From: Candidatus Oscillibacter pullicola
GTDB lineage: Bacteria > Bacillota > Clostridia > Oscillospirales > Oscillospiraceae
Direction: 5' to 3'
Assembly: GCA_019118935.1 (NCBI GenBank)
Contig: DWXY01000097.1
Span: forward strand, 1 to 43,398
Length of the DNA stretch: 43,398 nt
Positions 8,186 through 14,935 of this stretch are shown here, in pieces. The translations under genes were made by a program, and so were the position numbers. Each line of letters opens with the position of its first letter. Within the stretch, counting starts at the first letter, position 1. A model generated the notes under the pieces. The model was not told the DNA's origin, did not search any database, and worked only from the letters and a program-made list of their open reading frames with translations.

Positions 8186-9331
8186 TCAGGTCCGGTCCAG
8201 CACTGCCTGCCGGGCCGCCTGGTCCGCCGCCAGAATGTCCTCCAGCGCCGGGTCCTGCTGGACCGCCACCACCGCCCGGGCCTCCGCCACCAGGTGGGGA
8301 ATGTCGTGGAAGCCGATCCTGTCCGCCAGGAACAGGCCCACCGCCTCCTCGTTGGCGCCGTTCAAAACGGCGCAGGCGGTGCCGCCCTGAGCCGCCGCCT
8401 CCTCTGCCAGCCGCAGGCACGGGAACGCATCCCGGTCCGGCTGGGCGAAGGTCAGGGGCGGGCAGGACAGCAGGTCCAGCGGCTCCGCCGGACTTTCCGC
8501 CCGGTCGGGGTATGTCATGGCGTACCGGATGGGCAGGCGCATATCCGGTGTGCCCAGCTGGGCCAGGACCGCCCCGTCCCGGTACTCCACCAGGGAGTGG
8601 ACAATGCTCTGCCGGTGGATCACCACCGACACCTGGTCCAGCGGCAGACGGTAGAGGCGCATGGCCTCGATGACCTCCAGCCCCTTGTTCATCAGCGTGG
8701 CGCAGTCCACAGTGATCTTGGGACCCATAGTCCAGTTGGGGTGGCGGAGGGCATCCGCTTTGGTCATTTTGCCCACTTCTTCATAGGTCATGCCGTAAAA
8801 AGGCCCGCCGGAGCAGGTCAGAATCAGCCGCCGGATCTCCCGGCGGTCAGCACAGCCCCGAAGGCACTGGAAGATGGCCGAGTGCTCCGAGTCCACGGGC
8901 ACGATCTCGGCGCCGTACGTATCCGCCGCATCCATCACCAGCTGCCCGGCGCAGACCAGCGTCTCCTTGTTGGCCAGGGCGATGCGCTTTTTCTCCCGGA
9001 TGGCGGCCAGGGTGGGGCGCAGTCCCACCATGCCCACCACGGCGGTGACGACTGTATCCGCCTCCGGCGCTGTTGCCGCCTCCAAAAGGGCCTCCGGACC
9101 GCCCAGGACCTTTGTGTCCGTGTCCCGGAGGCGCACCGCCAGATCCTGCGCCGCCGCCTCGTCCGTCAGCACTGCCAGGCGGGGCCGGAACTGCCGGGCC
9201 TGGGCCTCCAGCCGCTCCACATCCGTGTGGGCGGTAAGGGCGGCCACACGCAGTCCCAGCTGTTCCGCCACGTCCAATGTCTGGCGGCCGATGGAGCCGG
9301 TGGCACCTAAAATCGAAATCGTCTTGCTCAT
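8186..9331 (-). CDS. dxr: 1-deoxy-D-xylulose 5-phosphate reductoisomerase
   Basis: This is the second MEP-pathway enzyme, an NADPH-dependent reductoisomerase converting DXP to MEP, of normal length (381 residues). Visible: the nucleotide-binding GATGSIG at 9-15, the metal-binding PVDSEHSAIFQ, the substrate loop CSGGPF, and HPNWTMGPKITVDCATLMNKGLE. The start ATG follows an AGGATAGG ribosome site. It belongs to the isoprenoid/lipid block, where cdsA precedes it and rseP follows 27 bases later. Together with ispG it shows that the MEP route is used. Confidence 0.97.
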   Translation of the reverse strand: MSKTISILGATGSIGRQTLDVAEQLGLRVAALTAHTDVERLEAQARQFRPRLAVLTDEAAAQDLAVRLRDTDTKVLGGPEALLEAATAPEADTVVTAVVGMVGLRPTLAAIREKKRIALANKETLVCAGQLVMDAADTYGAEIVPVDSEHSAIFQCLRGCADRREIRRLILTCSGGPFYGMTYEEVGKMTKADALRHPNWTMGPKITVDCATLMNKGLEVIEAMRLYRLPLDQVSVVIHRQSIVHSLVEYRDGAVLAQLGTPDMRLPIRYAMTYPDRAESPAEPLDLLSCPPLTFAQPDRDAFPCLRLAEEAAAQGGTACAVLNGANEEAVGLFLADRIGFHDIPHLVAEARAVVAVQQDPALEDILAADQAARQAVLDRT

Positions 9332-9389
9332 ACGCCTATCCTATTCCAAAAATCTGAAAGTAACCCTAAATTGCCGGCAAAACGCCGGC

Positions 9390-10235
9390 TCAGATCAGTT
9401 CCAGCAGCAGCCACACGAACGGCGCCACGAAGGTGACGGAGTCAAACCGGTCCAGGATGCCCCCGTGGCCTGGCAGCAGGTTGCCGTAGTCCTTGACGCC
9501 GAACTCCCGCTTGATGACGGAAAAGCTCAAGTCGCCGATCTGACTGACCACACTGCCCAACAAGCCGAAGGCCACCGCCATAGTCGGACTCATAAAGGCA
9601 TCACTAATCACCATACCGCCCACAAAGGGCATGATCATCATGCCGATCACACCGCCGATCAAACCGCCGATGGCGCCCTCTACGGTCTTTTTAGGGCTAA
9701 CCGGAGTCAGCTTGTGCTTTCCGAACAGCAGGCCGGCAAAAAAAGCGAAGGTGTCAGACCCAAAGGAAATACACAAGGGGAAGAACACCAACAGCATCCC
9801 AATATAGGGCACCATCCGCAGCCGCAGCATGCAGGAGAGCATCAGCGGGAACACAAGACCGGCAAAAATCGCTGTGGTCAGGGCAGCAAAGGGCACGGCC
9901 CGCTCCCCGCCATACCGGCAGATGGATACCACGAACAGCGCCAGCACCAGCACCGCTCCCAGCAGGGCAGTCAAAGGCAGCACCGGCAGGGCGGTCAGCT
10001 CCGTGTTCTCAATGGACACCTCCGCGTATACGCACACCGGCACCAGGGCCGCGGCGATCACCGTCAGGGGGATCAGGGGCCTGCCCCTCTCCCCCGCCGC
10101 CGCGTGCATCAGCTCCCAGGCGCCGATGGCGCACATGGCCGCCAGCAGCAGCATGGTGGCCCAGGACGGGGCCCAGCCTAGGATCAGAATCAGAAGCGGC
10201 AGGCCCACCACGGCCACCATCACACGCTTGAACAT
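9390..10235 (-). CDS. cdsA: Phosphatidate cytidylyltransferase
   Basis: This 281-residue polytopic membrane enzyme makes CDP-diacylglycerol from phosphatidate and CTP, the branch point of phospholipid synthesis. About eight hydrophobic helices are visible, and the family signature is intact near the C-terminus (SVIKREFGVKDYGN followed by LPGHGGILDR). The ribosome site is the weaker AAAGGG, 8 bases before ATG. The upstream gene uppS ends 33 bases before it and dxr begins 58 bases after it, an arrangement standard in Firmicutes. Confidence 0.96.
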   Translation of the reverse strand: MFKRVMVAVVGLPLLILILGWAPSWATMLLLAAMCAIGAWELMHAAAGERGRPLIPLTVIAAALVPVCVYAEVSIENTELTALPVLPLTALLGAVLVLALFVVSICRYGGERAVPFAALTTAIFAGLVFPLMLSCMLRLRMVPYIGMLLVFFPLCISFGSDTFAFFAGLLFGKHKLTPVSPKKTVEGAIGGLIGGVIGMMIMPFVGGMVISDAFMSPTMAVAFGLLGSVVSQIGDLSFSVIKREFGVKDYGNLLPGHGGILDRFDSVTFVAPFVWLLLELI

Positions 10236-10268
10236 AGGATCAGCCCTTTTCTCAATCTCTGTAAAGGA

Positions 10269-11015
10269 TTATTTCTTTACGCCACCAAACCGGCGGTCTC
10301 TCTGCTGGTAGGCTGCAATGGCCCGGTCCAGCTCCGTTTCGTCGAAGTCCGGCCACAGGGTATCCGTGTAATAAAACTCCGAATAGGCGCACTGCCACAG
10401 CAGGAAGTTGCTCAGCCGCTGCTCTCCGCTGGGCCGGATGATGAGCTCCGGGTCCGGGATCCCGGCGGAGTCCAGATAGCTGGAGAACAGGGCGTCATCC
10501 AGCTCCTCCGGCCGCTTCTCCCCGGCGGCGCAGTCGGCGGCAAACCGCCGGGCTGCCCGCAGAATCTCGTCTCTTCCGCCGTAATTCAGGCACACGTTGG
10601 CCTGGAAGTCATCCTTGGACAGGTGCTCCGTGATCTCGTCCGTCTCCCGGGCCAGGGCCCGCAGATCCGGGGCGATGGGGGTCATGTCCCCGAAGAAGTG
10701 GAGCCGGATGTGGTCCTTCTCCATGGTGTCCACTGCCTCCAGCAGATACCGCTTCAGCAGGGCCATGATGGCAGAGACCTCCGTCTCCGACCGCTTCCAG
10801 TTTTCCGTGGAAAAGGCGTACACCGTCAGGTATTTCACGCCGATGTTCTTGCAGTAAGTGGCGATCCGGCGGAAGGTCTCCGCTCCCGCCTTGTGGCCGG
10901 CGGTGCGGGGCAGGCCCCGCTTCGTGGCCCAGCGGCCGTTGCCGTCCATGATGATCGCAATGTGGCGGGGGGGCGCCAGGGCCCGCCCTGCCGCTTCGTT
11001 GATATTCTCTGGCAT
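10269..11015 (-). CDS. uppS: Isoprenyl (undecaprenyl) diphosphate synthase
   Basis: This cis-prenyltransferase condenses IPP units onto FPP to give the C55 lipid carrier of peptidoglycan. It has 248 residues. Motifs are HIAIIMDGNGRWA with the catalytic Asp, AFSTENWKR, and RPSGEQRLSNF near the C-terminus. The frame stays open far upstream into a repeat, so the start must be chosen: MPENINE (11015) is preferred over MRESI (11030) because only the former has a GAGAG sequence at suitable distance. The sequence immediately upstream is a structured repeat, so the leader differs from that of a normal frr-uppS junction. Confidence 0.95.
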   Translation of the reverse strand: MPENINEAAGRALAPPRHIAIIMDGNGRWATKRGLPRTAGHKAGAETFRRIATYCKNIGVKYLTVYAFSTENWKRSETEVSAIMALLKRYLLEAVDTMEKDHIRLHFFGDMTPIAPDLRALARETDEITEHLSKDDFQANVCLNYGGRDEILRAARRFAADCAAGEKRPEELDDALFSSYLDSAGIPDPELIIRPSGEQRLSNFLLWQCAYSEFYYTDTLWPDFDETELDRAIAAYQQRDRRFGGVKK

Positions 11016-11028
11016 GATGGATTCTCTC

Positions 11029-11445
11029 ATTTCAAAATGGATTGTTGGGGGAGCCGTCCCATTGGACGGGAAATGCGGCCATGATGATGGCTGGGCAATA
11101 CACCCCCCATTGTCGTCATCGCAAAGTCCGCTCAGCTCCGTTTCCGCCTGGGGCCAAAACTGCGCCCGCTCCCTTGCTCCTCCACTCCCCACCGCGCGAA
11201 GCGCGGCGGAGGCTCCGTATTGTTCTTGGCAAAAAGAGCACAGGCCGTGAACGGTCCAAGAGAAAAAATCCCTTTTGGTCGCAACTTCGCACATACGTGC
11301 AAAGTTGCTGTACGGGGGGCGGCGTGAGATAGTGCCTGCGTGTTTGTGCGGACCGTCCGACGGGCGCGGCGGGGCACGTCTTTGGTCGGGGTGATAAAAC
11401 GCATTCGATCTGCTTCTGTCTTCGCGCGTTCCGCTTTACCCGCAA
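11029..11445 (-). repeat. Dispersed structured repeat, module A, copy 1
   Basis: This non-coding stretch begins directly upstream of uppS. It shares blocks in the same order with 21909-22262. Read on the minus strand these are AAGCGGAACGCGCG, an ATGCGTT block, CGCCGCGCCCGTCGG, GCAGGCAC-ATCTCACGCCG, a hairpin GCAACTTTGCAC/GTGCGAAGTTGC (+ 11284-11311), an AATGGGGGG block, GCCAT/ATGGC (about 11079-11093) and CCGTCC-CATT-GGACGG (11055-11070). Copy 1 holds about 120 bases of extra sequence in its middle (11111-11230). Open frames across it resemble those in copy 2 only because the DNA is repeated; no ribosome sites or known domains are seen. Confidence 0.75.
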
Positions 11446-11628
11446 GGGGTACGCCGCATCCGTAAGGCGGCAGAGCCGCCAACGGCTGCGCAGCTGCTAC
11501 GCGCTGGCTGAATTCCATACGGCAGAGCGCCGCCGGATGCCCAGCGGCTGCGCGCTGGCTGGACAGCTGCAGAAGGGAGTCAAAGGCCCACAGCTGCTGT
11601 ATCCTGATTTGTGGAAATCAGGAGCCGC
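11446..11628. other. Gene-free GC-rich spacer with small hairpins
   Basis: No gene is supported here. Visible structures are GGCGGC-AGA-GCCGCC at 11466-11480 and CCTGATTT-GTGG-AAATCAGG at 11603-11622. The second lies just downstream (minus strand) of the 95-residue gene. It has no T-run, so it is at most a weak terminator or RNA-end hairpin. Several near-repeats of GGCTGCGC occur between 11480 and 11560. Confidence 0.5.
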
Positions 11629-11916
11629 TCAGTTCCCCTTCTCCCACCAGCGGCGGACCTGCCAGGCAAAGCGGAAGCCGCAGGCGCGGCAGTATTGGGT
11701 CTCCTCCATGGGAAACCAGGGCAGGATGAAGCGCCCACAGTTGGGGTAGCGAAGGTGACGCATTTCGATTCTTGAGAAAGCGGCTGCCGCGACAGCGCCC
11801 AAGGCCAGGAACACCAGTCCCAGTCCGCCCCGCACTCCGCCTGACAGACATAAAAGCAAAACCGTCGCGAATAGCGTTCCCCTGGCTGCCGAATACCATT
11901 TCTGCTCCAGCTTCAC
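11629..11916 (-). CDS. Small membrane protein with a CxxC/CxxC-like zinc ribbon
   Basis: This gene encodes 95 residues and starts at GTG with GAGAGGAG 8 bases upstream. Two hydrophobic stretches (about 12-28 and 31-46) are followed by a cytoplasm-like tail with YPNCG and, 15 residues on, YCRACGFRF. This is half of a normal zinc ribbon plus a single Cys, so metal binding is uncertain. No family is recognised. It starts 15 bases after the 160-residue gene and is probably co-transcribed with it. Both genes interrupt the normally adjacent frr and uppS and lie between repeat modules A and B. Confidence 0.65.
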   Translation of the reverse strand: MKLEQKWYSAARGTLFATVLLLCLSGGVRGGLGLVFLALGAVAAAAFSRIEMRHLRYPNCGRFILPWFPMEETQYCRACGFRFAWQVRRWWEKGN

Positions 11917-11931
11917 AAAGACACTCCTCTC

Positions 11932-12414
11932 TCAATCAGTCGGCAGGTCCAGCAGGACATTCATCTGTTCGACGGCCTCGGCCAGATCGCAGCCTTTCAG
12001 CTGGTAGCAGGCATAGCCCAAGCTCCAATCCCCCACATACAGGGGCGTATACAGCAGTCCATCGGAGCGAAGGTCAAACCGCGCGTCCAGCACACCCTGA
12101 TCGCCCTCCGCGTGGTTGAGCCAGAAGGAGTAGACCTGCTGGCCCCCGGACCAGGAGATGTTCCGCTGGCGGCCGTAGAAATGGACGGTGCCCTCCTCCA
12201 GCTCCGCCAGCAGCGGCGCGATCTCCGCCCGGCTGGGCCGGGCCTCCCGTACAGCGTCTGTTCCACCCACAAAGGCGATGACGAGAAACTCCGTGGCCCG
12301 GTCCGAGTGGGCGAACTCCCGAAAGGGCACCGGGCGCAGCAAAACCGCCACTGTCACCGCCAGCAGGACCAGGCACCCCAGCCATCGGCTGTGTTTCTCA
12401 ATCCAGCGTCCCAC
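11932..12414 (-). CDS. Hypothetical protein with one N-terminal membrane anchor
   Basis: This gene encodes 160 residues from a GTG start, with a strong AAAGGAG ribosome site 9 bases upstream. A single hydrophobic helix (about 12-28, LGCLVLLAVTVAVLL) anchors a predicted external domain of about 125 residues rich in beta-type sequence (GTVHFYGRQRNISW, VYSFWLNHAEG, LYVGDWSLGYACYQL). I recognise no domain. It is the first of a two-gene unit with the 95-residue zinc-ribbon membrane protein and lies just inside repeat module B. Base composition is like its neighbours. It may be cargo of a repeat-bounded insertion or simply a lineage-specific gene. Confidence 0.7.
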   Translation of the reverse strand: MGRWIEKHSRWLGCLVLLAVTVAVLLRPVPFREFAHSDRATEFLVIAFVGGTDAVREARPSRAEIAPLLAELEEGTVHFYGRQRNISWSGGQQVYSFWLNHAEGDQGVLDARFDLRSDGLLYTPLYVGDWSLGYACYQLKGCDLAEAVEQMNVLLDLPTD

Positions 12415-12454
12415 ACTGTTCGCTCCTTTCTGTAGGCCCCATAAAGCACTAATT

Positions 12455-12732
12455 CAGCGGCAGCGAAAATCGGCGCTGGTCCATACGACGACCGCCCCGA
12501 CGAGGTCGGCACCATCCGCCACGGAACGGCAGTTGGGGGAATCGCAGAAGGCCATAGCGTGCCCGAAGGCCAGCCCAAATCGGCGCTTGCACCGATCCGC
12601 CGACTCCCGTCAGCGCGGAGGACCACTGCCCCGGAGCGCGTCTAAAGCGATTTTTCTCTTCCACCGGGCGCGGCACATCCCCCGTGGAAACGGCCCCTGC
12701 GGGAGCAGGATCACCCCGTCCGGCGGCCCGCA
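12455..12732. repeat. Dispersed repeat, module B, copy 1
   Basis: About 280 bases match 22452-22778 closely on the same strand: CAGCGGCAGCGAAAA at one end, the block CCCCGACGAGGTCGG, CCATCCGCCACGG, AATCGGCGCTTGCACCGATC, CGCCGAC, TTTTTCTCTTCCACCGGGCG and a final CCGGCGGCCCGC. Copy 1 lacks the 40-base CTTTTTGG...CCAAAAAG hairpin present in copy 2. It lies between frr and the 160-residue gene. No coding sequence is supported. Confidence 0.8.
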
Positions 12733-12842
12733 TCTCCCCCAGGTGACCGCACATCCCCAGTCCCTGAAAGGGTGCCGGCACCTTTAAAACGCGCAATGCC
12801 CCCGGCGGGCAGCCGTGCTCCCGCCGGAGGCCCCGGCGGCTT
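12733..12842 (-). other. frr downstream spacer with GC-rich stem
   Basis: Directly after the frr stop (minus strand) a long GC stem can form between CTCCGGCGGG and CCCGCCGGGGG (about 12794-12825), followed by GCGCGTTTTAAAGG. It may act as the frr terminator, but the T-run is short and about ten bases away from the stem. Confidence 0.35.
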
Positions 12843-13400
12843 TTACACCGCCATCAGTTCCTTTTCCTTTTTGGCCAGCAGGGCGTCCAGCTCCTTGCAG
12901 CTGTCGTCCGTCAGCTTCTGGAGATCCTTTTCCGCCTGCTTCAGATCGTCCTCCGTGATCTCGGAGGCCTTCTCCTTCTTCTTGAACGCCTCCATAGCGT
13001 CCCGGCGGATGTTGCGGATGGCCACCTTGCCGTTCTCCGCGTACTTGTGAATCTGCTTCACCAGCTCCTTGCGGCGCTCCTCCGTCAGCTGGGGGAAGCT
13101 CAGCCGGATGCTGGCGCCGTCGTTCTGGGGGTTGATGCCCAGATCGGAGTTCTGGATGGCCTTTTCAATGCTCTTCACCGCTGTCTTATCCCAGGGAGAG
13201 ATCAACAGCGTCCGGGCGTCGGGGGAGGAGATGGCCGCGATCTGCTGGATGGGCGTAGGGCTGCCGTAGTAGTCCACCATGATCCGGTCCAGCACGGAGG
13301 CATTGGCCCTGCCCGCCCGCACGGAGGCAAAGTCCGCGGCCACGGAGTCGATGCTCTTCTTCATCTTGCCCTCGTAAATCTTGTAATCTTCCTTCAGCAT
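12843..13400 (-). CDS. frr: Ribosome recycling factor
   Basis: This 185-residue protein of standard length releases ribosomes from mRNA after termination together with EF-G. The three-helix-bundle arms are evident (KMKKSIDSVAADFASVRAGRANASVLD; the C-terminal coiled part DLKQAEKDLQKLTDDSCKELDALLAKKEKEL), as is the conserved PTPIQQIA / DARTLLISPWDK region. The ribosome site is AAAGGAAGG. It lies 60 bases after pyrH. The usual next gene, uppS, is displaced by about 1.8 kb of repeats and two small genes. Confidence 0.98.
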   Translation of the reverse strand: MLKEDYKIYEGKMKKSIDSVAADFASVRAGRANASVLDRIMVDYYGSPTPIQQIAAISSPDARTLLISPWDKTAVKSIEKAIQNSDLGINPQNDGASIRLSFPQLTEERRKELVKQIHKYAENGKVAIRNIRRDAMEAFKKKEKASEITEDDLKQAEKDLQKLTDDSCKELDALLAKKEKELMAV

Positions 13401-13460
13401 AAATAGGTCCTTCCTTTCACAGTTGTGTGTATGGGGAGGCGCTGTCGCGCATGCGTGCTC

Positions 13461-14177
13461 TCATTCCTTGACGATGGTGCCCACATTCTCACCGCACAGG
13501 GCCCGGATGATGTTCCGCGGGTCCTTCAGGGCGAACAGCAGCACCGGAATATGGTTGTCCATGGACAGGGACGTGGCGGTGGAGTCCATCACCGCCAGGT
13601 GCTGGGCCAGCACGTCGTCATAGGTGATGACGTCGTACTTCACCGCAGTGGGGTCCTTTACCGGGTCGGCCGTGTAGACGCCGTCCACGTTCTTGGCCAG
13701 CAAAATCACGTCGGCGTCGATCTCCGCCGCCCGCAGCACCGCCGCAGTGTCCGTGGAGAAGTAGGGATTGCCGGTGCCTGCGCCGAAGATCACCACCCGG
13801 CCCTTCTCCAGGTGCCGGATGGCCCGGGAGCGGATGTAGGGCTCCGCCACAGCCCGCATCTCAATGGCGGTCTGCACCCGGACGGGAATCCCCTTCTGTT
13901 CGCACACGTCCGCCACAGCCAGGCAGTTCATCACCGTGGCCAGCATGCCCATGTGGTCGGCCCGGGTGCGCTCCATGGCGCCGCCGCTGTTTTTCGCACC
14001 GCGCCAGAAGTTGCCGCCGCCTACCACCAGACCTACCTGGACGCCCATGTCCAGGCACTCCTTGATGACATCGCAGACCTGACCAATCACCTCAAAATCC
14101 AGGCCGGTATGCTTGTCACCGGCCAGGGCCTCGCCGCTGATCTTCAGCAGGACCCGTTTATACACAGGCTTCGCCAT
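13461..14177 (-). CDS. pyrH: Uridylate kinase
   Basis: This hexameric UMP kinase phosphorylates UMP to UDP for RNA, DNA and cell-wall precursors. It has 238 residues. It shows the amino-acid-kinase fold motifs [12 protein letters not shown] at 7-18, [20 protein letters not shown] and the C-terminal NNxGT-type segment CGENVGTIV. It is the first gene of the pyrH-frr cluster and has a separate leader of about 120 bases with a perfect palindrome. The ribosome site is GGAGG 8 bases before ATG. Confidence 0.98.
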   Translation of the reverse strand: MAKPVYKRVLLKISGEALAGDKHTGLDFEVIGQVCDVIKECLDMGVQVGLVVGGGNFWRGAKNSGGAMERTRADHMGMLATVMNCLAVADVCEQKGIPVRVQTAIEMRAVAEPYIRSRAIRHLEKGRVVIFGAGTGNPYFSTDTAAVLRAAEIDADVILLAKNVDGVYTADPVKDPTAVKYDVITYDDVLAQHLAVMDSTATSLSMDNHIPVLLFALKDPRNIIRALCGENVGTIVKE

Positions 14178-14205
14178 GATGAAAACCTCCGTCTGTTCTG
14201 CTCAC

Positions 14206-14224
14206 AAAATATCATTGATATTTT
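14206..14224. promoter_or_regulatory. Perfect palindrome in the pyrH promoter/leader
   Basis: AAAATATCA-T-TGATATTTT is a perfect 19-base palindrome 29 bases upstream of the pyrH start. Read on the minus strand it overlaps a good -10 (TAAAAT, 14220-14225). Its AT-richness in GC-rich DNA and its overlap with the -10 make it a likely repressor operator. I see no matching regulator and no good -35. Confidence 0.55.
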
Positions 14225-14296
14225 AGCGTATTTTTCCGCTTTTGCATAGGGGGTAGACAAAGTTTTTCCAAAAAAGCAGGTCCTGCGGACAGGAAG

Positions 14297-14320
14297 AAGA
14301 GAGGACCGTGGTCCTCTCTT
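14297..14320 (-). terminator. Hairpin terminator after engB
   Basis: A 10-bp perfect stem (AAGAGAGGAC / GTCCTCTCTT) with loop CACG (minus strand) lies 7 bases after the engB stop. A second small hairpin and CTGCTTTTTT follow about 20 bases on. It separates the tig-engB block from the pyrH block. Confidence 0.7.
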
Positions 14321-14326
14321 TCCGCA

Positions 14327-14923
14327 TTATCCCCCGCAGGCCTGGACCAGCAGGCGGATCAGGTCCTCTTTCCCCATTCCCTTCTCCGCGGAAAAGGGGA
14401 GCAGGATATCCGCCTCCGTCAGCTCCAATGTCTCCCGGATCAGCTGAAGGGCCGGCTCCACCTGGCTCTTTTTCAGCTTATCCAGCTTGTTGGCCACCAC
14501 GATCTCCGGGCAGCCCGTCTGGCGGAACCAGTCGTGCATGACAAGATCGTTGGCCGTGGGCTTGTGGCGGATGTCCACGATCAGCACACCGGTGGTGATC
14601 CGGTCCGCCTCCTCCTGGAAGTAGCTCTCCATCAGCTTCGCCCACCGCTCCTTCTCCGCCTGGGAGACCTTGGCATAGCCGTACCCCGGCAGGTCCACCA
14701 GATAGGCCCGGCGGTCAATGAGAAAGTAGTTCACCTGAGTGGTCTTGCCGGGAGAAGCGCCCACATAGGCCAGATTCTTCCGCCCCACCAGCCGGTTGAT
14801 GACGGAGCTCTTGCCCACGTTGGACCGGCCCGCAAATGCGAACTGGGGCAGGCCGTCCCGGATGAAATCCTCCCGCCGTCCGGCGGAGCGGACAAACTCC
14901 GCCTTGGCAAAATTCAAAGCCAT
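14327..14923 (-). CDS. engB: Ribosome biogenesis GTP-binding protein YsxC/EngB
   Basis: This is a 198-residue TrmE-Era-EngA-type GTPase needed for late 50S assembly. G motifs are visible: G1 GRSNVGKSS, G2 around KTTQ, G3 DLPGYG, G4 NKLD and G5-like SAEKG. Its ATG is 12 bases after the lon stop and its ribosome site AAAGGAG overlaps that stop, so it is co-translated with lon. The order clpX-lon-engB is the same in Bacillus. A terminator follows. Confidence 0.97.
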   Translation of the reverse strand: MALNFAKAEFVRSAGRREDFIRDGLPQFAFAGRSNVGKSSVINRLVGRKNLAYVGASPGKTTQVNYFLIDRRAYLVDLPGYGYAKVSQAEKERWAKLMESYFQEEADRITTGVLIVDIRHKPTANDLVMHDWFRQTGCPEIVVANKLDKLKKSQVEPALQLIRETLELTEADILLPFSAEKGMGKEDLIRLLVQACGG

Positions 14924-14935
14924 GCAAACGCTCCT

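Noticed and set aside
11016-11294. A longer uppS starting near 11294
   Set aside because: The extension runs through the module A repeat and does not resemble the family. Normal length is reached from 11015.
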